Positions 21,214-33,738 of a stretch of DNA of 64,000 nt are shown in pieces. Source of the DNA: Kingdonia uniflora (taxonomy: Eukaryota; Streptophyta; Magnoliopsida; Ranunculales; Circaeasteraceae). Location: assembly GCA_014058105.1 (NCBI GenBank), contig JACGCM010001948.1, positions 4,340,001 through 4,404,000 of the forward strand, written 5' to 3'. The position numbers were made by a program, and so were the translations under genes. A model generated the notes under the pieces. That model was not told the DNA's origin. It did no database searches and saw only the letters and a list, made by a program, of their open reading frames with translations. Position 1 is the first letter of the stretch, and every line of letters starts with the position of its first letter.

Positions 21214-23448
21214 ATGGTAATTTATCCTCTCCCGTTCCCCAATTTCTCACTAACAGCTCACTAATTTCATCTCTTCTTGTTGTTGCAGATCATCTCAAAG
21301 GAGAACCGCAAAGCAATCTCCACGTACATCTTCAAAGGTCATCTCTCTCTCTCTCTCTCTATATATATATAACCAAGAATGGGGTTTGGTTGATTTGACA
21401 GAGGGGGTTTTGTATGCAAAGAAGGATTACAATGCGCCGAAACACCCTTTGATTGATGTACCAAATCTACAAGTGATTAAGTTGATGCAGAGCTTCAAAT
21501 CAAAGGAGTATGTGAGGGAAACATTTGCTTGGATGCATTACTATTGGTATCTCACCAATGAGGGTATTGAGTTTCTTAGAACTTATCTGAATTTACCTTC
21601 TGAGATTGTACCCGCGACGCTGAAGAAGTCTGTGAAGCCTATGGGGAGACCCATGGGTGGTCCTGGCAGTGATCGCCCCAGGTAACGCTGAATTATGGGA
21701 TTTAGTAGATTATGTGTAGTTAAAAGGGTATGAATTTTGCGTAAAATTTGTTACCCATTTTGGGGAGAAGTTGAAAGTGTGTTTGTTTTGCAGGGGACCG
21801 CCTCGTGAGGGAGATAGGCCTAGATTTGGTGACAGGGATGGGTATCGCGGAGGTCCTCATGGCGGGGAGGGAGAATTTGGTGGCAATAAGACTGGTGCTC
21901 CACCTGAATTTCAACCATCGTTTAGGGTAAGCACTATTGTCTATTGGGTTTTCTTTATAAGATAGATACATTTTATGTGTTATTAGCTCTACATTTTGTT
22001 AATGTCACTATATTTTATCTCTCATTTTCTTATCGTAATGTGTGAACTGATATTTATTTTGTACAATGGAAATTTTTGTGATCGAAACCGTTTTCAGTAG
22101 TTTAGACAATTGCTGACCATGGATTAAGTGTTCCTCTCATACATGAATTTTATGGTTAGGATACGTCTAATTACTGGAAATGTCTGTGGGTATGTCAAGC
22201 GGAGCCTTAACCCTTGTGCTGTGATTAATTTTCTCTTTTGACTTGATTGTTTGCTGGATGTAAGATTTTCATAGTTCTTATTTGCCTTAACATTTATATG
22301 TTCTGAAATATTGACAAACCTGATTGTGTTGAGCAAATATGGGATAAATTAAAACTTGGGGTGGGAGTGGCTTGATACAATTCACTGGTAATTTTTTGGT
22401 AATCATACATGCGAAAACATATATTATGTGTAATTCATTTCTAATGAAATCCTCAAACTTTTCATAACAATACTTGGAGCATTTAGGCGCAACAATTATT
22501 ATTTCCGGTTTTTGTTAAGTGTATTACGTGCATCCTTTATCTTTCTTTTTTTTTATGAGTGAGAAAGAATGAAAAAATTTGAAGACTAAAGTAATGGTGA
22601 AGAACTGAGAAGAAAAGAATTAGTATGACAGTGAGAAATTTTGAACTGCTAGCTTCCACCTTTTCTTAATTCATTAAGCCACTAATGATTTTTCTCGGAG
22701 TATTTTTTGGGGAAAACCTAAAACTAAAAATGTGCTTTCTTTGGATTTTTTTGGGAAAGAATAAACAATAAGTTATTGAGCTCCATTGAATGTAAAAACA
22801 GTCCGATAAACTGGATATACAAATTGAAGTTAAGTGATGAAAACCAAAATTGTTCTAAAAAACAATCTGTTTGCCAAGAAACTCTCATGTAAGTGGCAAC
22901 TCTTACGATTCGTAGTCAGCAGCTGCAAGTCTGTACCACCATGTTATAATATAATAGTATTGTCATCACTCATAAGTCTGGTTTACTTGTATAATTGTAC
23001 AAGTACACACTTTTTCATGTATTGGTAAATTTCTCCTATATTCTTGTTACCCCATACACATCTGCTAGAATGTCTCATTAATTGCATTGGTAGCAAGTAT
23101 AACTCGATATGAAGTTTGTGATATCAGTGCAACACCTTCATGTTAGAAACCCAACCATCATCCTCTGACAAGCTGTAATACTGGTCGAAGATAAATGTTG
23201 TATCCGTAGATAAATAAATTGAATAAGTATGCTTAGGTTCAGTATCATGTATTTGTTATTGCTTTTTAATTTTTATCTATAGAGATTTAATTTTAATGTA
23301 CAATATGAAAATTGCTTTCAACCCTAGAACCTCAAACTAATGTGTTTGCCTCTCTGAAAACTTGCAGGGTAGTGGTGGTGGTAGTAGGCCTGCGTTTGGT
23401 CGAGGTGGTGGTGGGGGTTACCCCTTCGCCTCCTTAGATTTCTCTTAA
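21214..23448 (+). CDS. RPS10: 40S ribosomal protein S10 (eS10)
   Basis: Five coding exons: 21214-21216, 21289-21337, 21402-21681, 21794-21926 and 23368-23448. All have GT/AG introns and phases that join to a 181-residue protein, the usual length for plant S10. The first exon holds only the start codon. Residues 1-97 or so form the S10/plectin domain, with [20 protein letters not shown] at the start and [19 protein letters not shown] in the middle. The tail is Gly/Arg-rich (GRGGGGGY). S10 sits in the small cytosolic ribosomal subunit near the mRNA entry side. The last intron is 1.4 kb. The C-terminus PFASLDFS departs from the usual SGFP-like ending and may be lineage-specific. The reading frame has no damage. 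The gene is convergent with the S15a gene. Confidence 0.93.
21342..21370. repeat. CT and TA microsatellite in the S10 intron
   Basis: A (CT)n run of about nine units followed by (AT)5, directly after the donor of the second S10 intron. Confidence 0.85.
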
Positions 23449-24000
23449 TTTTGAAATGGGAACTTTACCTCTTTACTCTTTTGTCAAGGCTAAGCGATAT
23501 TGAAAAGTTCAAGCATCTTCATTTTTCCAAATTATAGTTTTAGTTTTGATGAATTTATTCTCTGACAAAGCCCCTTGTTGCATGTTTTCTCAAGTATTTA
23601 TTTTTAATATTTAGTTTGTTCTCATTGGTTATTTATTTTGTAGCAGGCCTCACTTGAAGTTGTTCTCCCTCCACTTTGTTTTGTGATTGATTAATATCAA
23701 AATTTAAACAATAATTAGAACTTGTAAAATTGCAGATATCTTGTCTGTGGTTTTGTTCTTGTATCTCAATAATCTGCACCTGTTCTTGTGTACCATTTGT
23801 TTACAATAAATGTTGTGTGCATCAATTGCAGTGTCGTTTAAGTGCTGTGTATTGCAGTTTTACTTGAGTACTTCTCTCTGGGTACAAATCTTTTAGCATC
23901 GTAGTAATATATAGTTATAGTTAAAATTTTGGCTAATTAATCTATGGAAAAACATATATCAAATTTTTTATAAGGAAATGAAGAAAGAATAACCCTAAAT
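23449..24000 (+). other. S10 3' UTR and downstream sequence
   Basis: AT-rich, without ORFs, with AATAAA-like signals near 23809. Likely 3' UTR followed by intergenic sequence. Confidence 0.5.
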
Positions 24001-24528
24001 CTACGGCAATTGGCCTATTGATTGTGGGGCAAGTGCCTGTTGAATACTGCGACTACTGGAGCCTGGAGCAGTCTCATTGTTCTTCTGAAAGTACACAAGT
24101 TGAGAAGCAAATATTTCACCTTTTTGATTGTTTTCAATGTTAGAAGTGGTGATGAATCTGATGTCAGGTTTGTTAAATACCTCTTTAGTTGCACACGGTA
24201 TGTGACGGGCCAAGGAGTTGATATAGGAGGGATAAGCTAGTGCATTGTGGGCCGGATTTTCTGAACATTTTCTACAGTAATTGGAGATCCCATTGAATTG
24301 GTGGTAACAGAACCTCAGTTGCTTGGGAAACATGACCAAAGAAAAGAAACCTCTAACCTTCACCCTGTTTAATGCTGGAATCTGACCAAATGCGGAACAC
24401 ACTAAATAAGATAGATACTTCGGGTATACAGTTTCAACTGCAATTGGTCTTAAGCTTGATCTTAAACCGTGCAATATAAAAAAGCGGATCAGATAATAAC
24501 TTGTTAACATTGGGAGTAGGATTACCAT
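24001..24528 (-). CDS. hypothetical ORF, 175 residues
   Basis: An ATG-to-TAG frame lying downstream of the S15a gene on the same strand. It contains a Cys/His-like segment (RFCYHQFNGISNYCRKC) preceded by a basic stretch (ALNRVKVRG). The arrangement faintly resembles the DUF4283-zinc-knuckle region of plant LINE ORF1 proteins (normally LPxFCYxCGxxGH), but the histidine and spacing do not fit. It could be a decayed LINE fragment, a real small gene, or part of the S15a 3' region. I cannot assign a function. Confidence 0.3.
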   Translation of the reverse strand: MVILLPMLTSYYLIRFFILHGLRSSLRPIAVETVYPKYLSYLVCSAFGQIPALNRVKVRGFFSLVMFPKQLRFCYHQFNGISNYCRKCSENPAHNALAYPSYINSLARHIPCATKEVFNKPDIRFITTSNIENNQKGEIFASQLVYFQKNNETAPGSSSRSIQQALAPQSIGQLP

Positions 24529-24741
24529 AATTCATAACAAATGAAGCCTTATATTTTCACTTCAAGATTTTTACTTCATACAAAAATAAAAGATAACTAA
24601 ATCCAAGTTTCCACAAAACCCAAGTAAAAAGACAGAATTAGAATAGTAACTATAAGAACCAAATACTTGCAAACAGATAACTCATCCCAGTCTTCACAAG
24701 ATCTGCAACTGAAGATAATGGACTATCAGTCTTTTCCCTTC

Positions 24742-25945
<1,204 letters not shown>

Positions 25946-26037
25946 CTGAGAGAGTGCTGAGCCTTGTACAAGAGAGGCAGTGAGGGAGATTGTAGAGAGG
26001 GTCGGCTAGGTTTAAGAGTGCGTTTTGGTTGGAGAGA
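25946..26037 (-). promoter_or_regulatory. S15a non-coding first exon and start region
   Basis: Minus-strand sequence with CCGACCCTCTCTACAATCTC and CTCTCTTG pyrimidine tracts and a telo-box-like AAACCTAG (26006-26013), as expected for a plant ribosomal-protein gene start. The 5' end is approximate. Confidence 0.55.
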
Positions 26038-26133
26038 GGTATTTAATGTTTGATTTACTTAGTATCCCGTAACACGGTGGAGAACGGTATAAAATGTTCC
26101 GATATTTCGAAAACACCAACGATACTTCTTTCT

Positions 26134-26332
26134 TGTTGAATAATAATATAATAAAAGCTATCACTTGTGTATCTTGAGAGCATTAGAGAGAAGAAATATT
26201 TCTTATTGATTGAAAACTATTTCTTACTAAAAATAAATATATCCCAATAACATAGGTTATCTATCTTACTTAAACTCTCCCCATAAACTATAAAGACATA
26301 TAGTCCTTGGGTTGGACCCAACTCCTAACACT
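26134..26332 (-). repeat. 3' LTR of a decayed copia element
   Basis: 199 bases with TGTTGA...CTAACA ends, followed on its right by a polypurine tract (minus strand AAGGGGGAGTG, 26333-26343). A related LTR lies at 54800-55048. Confidence 0.7.
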
Positions 26333-26343
26333 CCCCCTTAGGG

Positions 26344-28830
26344 TGTTCTATACCAAGATGACTTGTCTCATCAAAATCTCTACCTAACAAAACTGGCAAA
26401 AACTGCACTATCAAGAAAAAGAGTACAATACGCATGTGTCAACGTCAGGCTGAGACTACTCCCCCTGACGTCGATCTCCCAGAGATATTGATAAATAAAT
26501 TTTTTGCATGCCGATTTCGTGTACTAGCTGCTTGAACGTAAGTGGTGCAAGAGTCTTCATGAATAGGTTTGCAAAGATGTATTTTGAAATATCTTCAACA
26601 ACGCCAATCTCATTCGCCTTTTGTAATTCATAAGGATGGAATGGTTTATGTGAAATGTACTTCATTCTGTCGCCATTGATAAATCGCCATTGACTTGAAT
26701 GATGCAAGCTGAATTGTCTTCGTACATAGTCGATGCTTTATCTTGGATAGAACACCCACAACTTCAGCTGATGTATCTTGGAGCGTAACCATCATTCTCT
26801 GCCAATTTCATGAAGTGCAAGAATCTCCTCGTGGTTCGAAGATGTAGTTACCATCGTCTGCTTCATCGATCTCCGTACATAAATACATAATCCATTTGAT
26901 AATGGCCTCTATGTGGGTCTGAGAAGTATTTTGTATCGGTGTACTCTATACTTTTATCGTTTATCATTTTGAGTAGAATAAACCCCAGTCTTTCATACCG
27001 ATCAGATATCTCAGAATGTGCATGATCTCATTATAATGCCTTTGGGTAGGAACAAAACTATGGCAAGCCAAACAGTTCACTACGAATGAGTCATCGGGTC
27101 TAGTATACTCAACTAACTATAGTAAAACACCTCATAGCTATGGCGTCATAGCCCTAGGAGTTTCTCCCCCCATTTGGATGCTAAAATATGTCATTGTCCA
27201 CACCCAAGTGATGGACGCGCAATAAATAACTTAGCACCGTGTGCTACATCCATATCGAAGTTTTAGATAACTCTTCCGATATATATTGTTTGGTGTACGA
27301 GTATGCTACTACCAAAATGTTTGATCTATAAATTGAGATACTACTTGATTTCCCAAGGTCTTTTATTTCAAATTCCTTCCCAAGGTATTCAGCGGCTCTC
27401 GTAATCTCCCCCGGAGGTCTAAGGATATCCTAATCATTTAGTACACTGTTATGATGAGTGAAGCTAATATCTGTGTTCTAAATAAGAATGCATGGACATA
27501 TAAGGATATTTGCAGTCCCCGACTTCAAATACTCAGTCAACTTACTATGTCTCATGGTCCTGATTGCGTCAAGTCAATAATAACTTTTACAATTTTATTA
27601 TGTACATACCTCGTATGTTGGGCTTAATTACTTCCAAAAGCTTATATCTTCCCAGGTGGCATCATGTAGATATATGTATCTAGTTTCTCATATAGATACA
27701 CGGTATTTATATCAGACACATGTCTAGCTTGTCCTCAACAACTTGATAGACTGATCAGTACCAAAACTTTATAGCGCCCATAACCGAGTAATAGGTCATA
27801 TTGCAATAGATGCCAGATCTCTTAAAGATTTCTTGGGCAACTAGTCTTGCCTTGACCAAATTATCCCTTTGAGTTAATCGTGTTTTTATACCTTTCTCAT
27901 TTATAATTAGCAAGCTCTATTGTATCACATCACATTATGCTAGCAAGATGAGCTCTGCTTGGATTCCAGATACCCACTTTGGCCAATATATAACAATAAC
28001 TAGTCATTTACAATAAGTGGTTCTGAATCCTCATCCTTGATAACGAGCACAACAACGATTATGAATACCTTATCGACAAATCTCTACTGAACGATCCTAT
28101 GTTGTGCTTATTATAAATTTTTAATAGATCAAGATCTCATTATTATCATACGTATGTGCAACCCTAGGCTAGTCTCATAATGCATCAACTGGTCGCGTAT
28201 CTATTATTGCCTCGTCGATGGGTGGTTCCATCCTTGATGAACTGACTACACCATTAGTAATATTTGTTCCATATTCTGTAGCTTCCCGGCTCAAAATACT
28301 TTCTTCCAACGGTGCTCTGCACAAAGTGCGAGCCTCAGATTCGTTTACGGTACTAATTCCCCTAGAACATTCAGCTGCGGTACTAGTTCCCCTGGAATAT
28401 TCTGCTGTGTAGGTGTATTACTTACAGGTACATACACTTACGATACTTTAATAGTATCTATGAATGTGTCTGGCAATTCATTTATAACCTATTAGAGGTT
28501 TGTAATCCGCTGAACCTTATTGTTACCTAACTTATGTATAGGGATCTAGATGAGACAACGATAGTGTTTTTCAAGACCTCTTAAAAACATCCTCAGCATT
28601 GACTGTCATATCTCCCTCCAATATTGGGAATATTGTCTCATCAAAGTGACAATTATCTGCCTTATAGTATATAACATCGCAAGTGGGTTTCAAATATCTA
28701 GTGATAAATGCGAATCACAAGCCACATAATACCAGGCCGACATTGAGGGTCCCATCTTCATACATTATGGTACTATTGGCATCTGTATAGAACATCTAAA
28801 TGTTTGTCGATAGGCGACACCGGGCACTGA
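26344..28830 (-). pseudogene. copia polyprotein 3' half, heavily decayed
   Basis: Read on the minus strand, the RNase H end is clear near 26456-26900: KQTMVTTSSNHEEI, then HKPFHPYELQKANEI and an LFMKTLAPLTFKQLVHEIGM tail. Further out, 28300-28700 matches the integrase-to-RT linker of one copia group, with pieces like CHFDETIFP-type, LSHLDP-type and INELPDTFIDT. The RT region between is scrambled by stops and shifts. Nothing is translatable. The element's 5' half is missing, and a Ty3/gypsy element begins where it breaks off. Confidence 0.7.
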
Positions 28831-29039
28831 CTCAGTTACTAGTCGCTTTTGGGAAAAAATATTTTGATGATTTGTTATGGGACGAACCCTAATCAATGTT
28901 GTGAAAGCAAGAATGTTTATCCCACACACTAGCTAGAAGCTGCGATCGTAATAACAATGGCCTAACGATTATCCTAAATTGCTTGATTAGGTTATCCACC
29001 AATGATTCAAGAGGATTTGAGTATTTTTTTTGACTTTTT

Positions 29040-29272
29040 TAGTCTGTTCGAATACACCCCTTTGTGTTCGAATAGACTTTAATTCCTATTCGAAGAAATA
29101 GGTGTCTGAGTAGTTTTATTCGAATACACTTAATGTCTGTTCGAATACACTTTTTCTGTAAGTCTATTCGAAGAAATACCTGTCTGAGTAGATTTATTCA
29201 AATATACTTAATGTCTATTTGAATGGACTTTTTCTGTTCGAACATAGACTTGTTATGTTCGAGCAAAGACGC
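29040..29272 (+). repeat. TTCGAA-rich repeat array in the gypsy LTR
   Basis: At least seven TTCGAA palindromes occur in 230 bases within a loose direct repeat (TTCGAATACACTTAATGTCTRTTCGAAT-like). A similar array lies in an unrelated LTR at 38395-38672. Confidence 0.8.
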
Positions 29273-29547
29273 GATTCAGCCTATTATCTTAGGCATTTAA
29301 GGGCATATTTGTCTAAGTTTTTTAACTAGGAACTTGTAACCCTCATAAAGGGGTAAGGATAGGAAAGATTATATCACGTTAGATCAATCCAAGTTCTAAG
29401 AGAGAGACTTAGGGTTTAAGAGGAATTTGATTATAATCGATTTGATTAAGTAATTGAAGCTCTAAAAGGGAATTCTCCCACCAATTTGTGTGGTCTTCGT
29501 ATTATTCTTCAATTAGGGTTTTCTCAATTCGTATATTATGGATTAAG

Positions 29548-29557
29548 TGGTATCAGA
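29548..29557 (+). other. primer-binding site, initiator-Met type
   Basis: TGGTATCAGA matches the first ten bases of the usual tRNA-iMet complement TGGTATCAGAGC. The last two bases differ. Confidence 0.7.
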
Positions 29558-29699
29558 TTTTAAGTAATGATTCTCAGGGAAAATTATGGTTTATGGTCTC
29601 TACACGTGACCAACTCAAGCAAACAAAGGAGGAGTTAGTGAATCCGTTAAAGATTTACCGAAAACCTACCTTAAAGAAGAAGGCAGATTTGAAGATGGG

Positions 29700-31080
29700 T
29701 AATTCTTAAGATCGACTCACGGCTTTGGTAATAAAAATTTCTTACCTAACTACTACTCTAGGGGAGTTGGTAGAGCAATTACGTCTCACGAAACTCGTAC
29801 AAGCTTTCGCTTCGGTGAAACGATGAGTACGCTCGAAGAAGAAATGGGTTGTGGAAGAGGATAGAGACGAGAGTATTGAGGAGGTAAATAGTGATTCTAG
29901 TGATGCCAAATCTGTCAAGGAGTGATCGGGTATTAGTAAGTCAATGAATCCTATACGTAATCTTCGTATCGACTTTAAGATTAAAATTTATGTATTCAAT
30001 GGTTCAATCGATGCCGAGAAGTTAGATAATTGGTTAGATAGGTTAGAGACCTATTTTTCTGTTTACAAATATTCCAATGCTTAGAAAATTTACTTTTTTA
30101 CATTGAAATTCGCAAGTCATGCACTCACGTGGTGGAAGTCCTATCGAAAACGTCACGAAGTAGGAAGTTTGTGTTGGAAGTAGTTTAAGGTGTTAGTAAG
30201 GAAACAATTTTATCAAATTGGGTATAAACAATTGTGATAGTATAAATGGCATAATTTACGCCAAATGTTTGGGAAATTCGTATAATATTTCACTACGGAG
30301 TTTCATAACCAAGCGTTGGTTTTGGACATTGATGTGGATGAGTATGAGGTGTTCATAAAATATACATGGGGGTTTGTCGAAGTCCATTAGAAGATAGTTA
30401 AAGCTCTTTACAGTAGAAAATATCGAAGATGCTACCGTTAAAGTAATTGCTATTGAAGACAAGTACTTAAAGAGTGATAAGAAAGACGATAATAGCAAAT
30501 CAGGGTACAAGTTTAATTGGAAGGTGAGCATAAAGGGGAGTCCAAAGGAGAGGGGTCTTCATCCAAGGGGAATTACTGTAGTCATTGTAAGGCAAATGGG
30601 TACATTTCAGATAATGTTAGAAACTTCACCCAGAGCTTAGGCCGAAGGAGGTGAGGAACAAGAAAAGAAACATGCATTAGCCGCAACAATTGTTGATCTT
30701 CTGGATTTAGATATGCCAACTCCTAAGCTTACTCTAATGTTCAAACAACCTATAGCTACCGAAGAGGCGAGTTGGGAAGATCTTTTCATGCTAGCATTTG
30801 GGTGAAACAGAGCTTAGTCGAGGTCATCATTGATGCAGGTAGTCAGAAAAATTTAATCTCTAAGGTGGTGGTGAAGAAGATGGGTTTGGCTACTGTGGCT
30901 CATCCTAAGCCGTATGGTTTGGGTTAGATTCAGAAAGACATGGAGTTGAAGATCACTAAGCAGTATATCTTCAAGTTTACGATTACTGTGAAGTTTATTG
31001 ACGAAGTGACGTGTGAGGTGGTTCTGTTAGATGTGTGTCAAGTTATCTTGGGTAACCCTTATCTTTGGGATTGAGATACA
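29700..31080 (+). pseudogene. gypsy gag and protease, decayed
   Basis: The Gag core reads in pieces (DAEKLDNWLDRLETYFSVY, then HALTWWKSYRKR, near 30010-30160). It is followed by a zinc-knuckle relic (YCSHCKANGYISDNV) near 30570-30615 that has lost its His and last Cys. A protease relic has IDAGSQKNLIS near 30830-30860, where the catalytic DxG is still present as DAG. Stops occur throughout. Confidence 0.7.
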
Positions 31081-31113
31081 ATCCTTTATCGGATAGCTCG
31101 CAAGTATCGTCTT

Positions 31114-32500
31114 GTGAAGGAGGGGAAGGATTTTCATATCAATGCTTGCAAGGAACATATCACTACCAATAATTTAGTAATGACGACTCAGGCGAAGAGG
31201 TTGGTTAATGTGAGCGGCAAGTTTGTATTATTGTTGGTGCGATCGGTTAAAAAAGGTCTGTCAGCTAAGGTGTTGTCTACTTTGGTAGTGTTTCCTAAGC
31301 AACAAATTGATATGGGGAAGTTACAAGAGGAGTATAATGACTTGTTTCTGGGCATAAATGGGAAGTCGAGCAAGAGGGATGTAGATTATGATATTACCTT
31401 AGTGAATGGTGAGCCACTACCCAATATTAAGTTGTATTGGACTTCTGTCTCAGAGTTTGATGAGATTAGGAAACAGGTACAAGAACTCCTAGAGCAAGGG
31501 GTTATTACTCCAAGTTATTCACCTTATGGTTTACCGATATTATTGGTGCCGAAGAAGGATGGGTCTTGGAGAATATGTGTAGTTTATTGGGCGCTAAACA
31601 AGATTACTATGAAGAATCGTTATCCATTTCCACAGATTAACAAGCTTTCAGATGAGTTACAGAAGGCTCAGTTTTTACCAAGCTGGATCTTAAGTCGGGT
31701 TACCACCAAGTTAGAATTTGGGAAGAAGATACTTGGAAGACAGCGTTCAAGACCAAACAAGGACTCTTTGAGTGGTTGGTGATGCCCTTTGTGTTATGCA
31801 ATGCTCCAACAACATTTATGCGGTTAATAAATAAGGTACTTCATGCTTTTATTGATGATTTCATGATTGTGTATTTAGATGACATCTTAATATATAGTCA
31901 AACATGGGAGGAGTACCTTGGGCATTAACGCAAAGTGTTGGGCATTTTGCGATCACAACAACTTTTCCTAAATAGGAAGAAGTGCAAGTTTGGGAAGAAG
32001 GAGCTAGTATACTTGGGATTTATTATTGGTGGAGGTGATCTTAAGGTCGATCCAGAGAAGGTCTCGGTCATTAGTAATTGGCCTAAACCCCGTATAGTGA
32101 CGGAAGTGAAGAGTTTTATGGGTTCTTGTCAGTATTTATGGAAGTTTATTCGACATTTTTCACAAATAGTCGCACCGTTACATTCCTTGACAAAGGCTGG
32201 GGTTAAGTTTGTGTGGGAAGATCACCATGAGAAGACTTTTCTCTTACTGAAGTACAAGATTATAGATGTACCAGTATTAGCATTGCCCAATTTATAATGG
32301 CCTTTTGAGGTCGAGACAGATGCGTCAGATTATGCATTGGGGGCAATTCTTTTACAGGATGGGAAGCTGATTTCCTACCATTCTGAGATGTTTACAGAAG
32401 CAGTACGCAACTATCTTACATACGATAAGGAGTTCTATACATGATATCAATCAATGAAACATTGGCGGAGTTACTTATTGGGGAAGGATGTTGCGGTACA
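31114..32500 (+). pseudogene. gypsy reverse transcriptase and RNase H
   Basis: From 31114 the frame holds the connector and RT fingers (EQGVITPSYSPYGLPILLV, KKDGSWRICV). A one-base slip in a T-run near 31675 moves the frame, which then reads [12 protein letters not shown] and the catalytic YLDDILIYS (31868-31894). The thumb follows in 31935-32297, and RNase H starts with ETDASDYALGAIL (about 32315-32350). In-frame stops sit near 31928, 32297 and 32443. It is the most readable part of this element but cannot make an enzyme. Confidence 0.85.
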
Positions 32501-33738
32501 TTCCGATCACAAACCATTATAGTTCTTATCTATGCAGTCCAAGCTACAGCAAGCTCATGTCGTACCTACATCAGTTTACCTTAATGATCAAGTATAAGAA
32601 AAGAGTGGACAACAAAATGGCTGATATGTTATCTCGATCCTCATTACCAACTATTTCTGCTTTGTTGGTAGTTATGCAAATACAACCTATTGTTCATTTT
32701 GAATACATTACAGGGTATGACGACGACAAGGAGCTTATTGTGATTCATGAGAAGTTGTTACAAGGTAAGACATGCGAGTATATATTAAAGGATGGTTTGA
32801 TTTATGGGGGTAGTCTACTATGTATTCTTGAGGGTGGAAACCGTTTGTATTGGATTCGAGAGGCACATTGTTCCTGGGTGGCAGGTCATTTCGGGGTTGA
32901 GAAGACTCTTTTAAATTTGTGGCATTATGTCTATTGGATGAATATGTAGGTGGATGTTGCTCATGTGGTTCGTGGTTGCGTGTTATACAATACATCGAAG
33001 CCTTCAAATCTTAAGATAAGACTATACTTACCATTACCAGTTTCCAACCGACCTTAAAAGAGCATTTCGATGAATTTTATGGGTGGTTTGCCCATGACCA
33101 AGTGTAAGAATGACTATTTGTTTGTGGTGGTGGATCGATTCAGTAAGATGATTATTCTTATTCTATGCTAGAAGACGATCATCGGGGAAGGAACAGCACG
33201 ATTGTTTTTTAGAGACTTTTGGAGGTATTTTAGGCTTTATTTTTCTATTATTTCTTATAGGGATAGCTACATTTTGGGGTATTTCTAGAGATCGTTATGG
33301 GGGATAATGGACACTAAGTTGAAGAAAAATATCGCCTTTCATCTGTAGAGTGACGAGCAAATAGATGTAGTTAATCGCTTTTTGGTTCATTTACTACGAG
33401 GATTCCATTCTAAGCATCCTTAGACTTGGGATAAGAGTTTACCATATCTTCAGTTTGTGTTTAACCAGGCGATTCATGGTTATACTTTGAAGCCTCTATT
33501 TGAAGTTTGTTTGGGGTACTTGCCTCAAAGCCCTTTTGATTTAGCTTTTATTCTTGGCAATAAGATGGTGTCAAGGAAGGAGAAAGATGAACAAGTTAAA
33601 GCTCAGCATTTCATTGAGAGGATAAGCAAGGTTTATGAGGTGGTTGAAGCACAATTGCAGAAGACTCAAGAAAAGTATAAGGCTCGACACGACAAGTATC
33701 GGGCTGAGTATACTTTTCAAGAGGGCGACCTAGTTTGA
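32500..33738 (+). pseudogene. gypsy integrase, decayed and truncated
   Basis: RNase H gives way near 32500 to integrase. The zinc finger is partly kept (AHCSWVAGHFGVEKTL near 32860-32915; the second CxxC has lost a Cys). The core is broken (near 33060-33420), and the C-terminal part is open in 33457-33738 (PQSPFDLAFI, KARHDKYRAEYTFQEGDLV). The match ends right after the GDLV strand, so any chromodomain and the 3' LTR are absent. Confidence 0.75.

Larger units (their letters stand above)
28880..33738 (+). mobile_element. decayed Ty3/gypsy element, 3'-truncated
   Basis: A plus-strand element with an LTR-like region (about 28880-29546), an initiator-Met-type primer site, and gag, protease, RT, RNase H and integrase in the order of Ty3/gypsy. 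It ends at about 33738 after the integrase, with no 3' LTR. Stops and frameshifts are frequent. Confidence 0.8.

Noticed and set aside
22834..23028. Short frame within the S10 intron
   Set aside because: Inside the 1.4-kb last intron, with no motif and no splice context.
32735..33007. Minus-strand frame of 90 codons in the gypsy integrase region
   Set aside because: Antisense to the integrase zinc finger.
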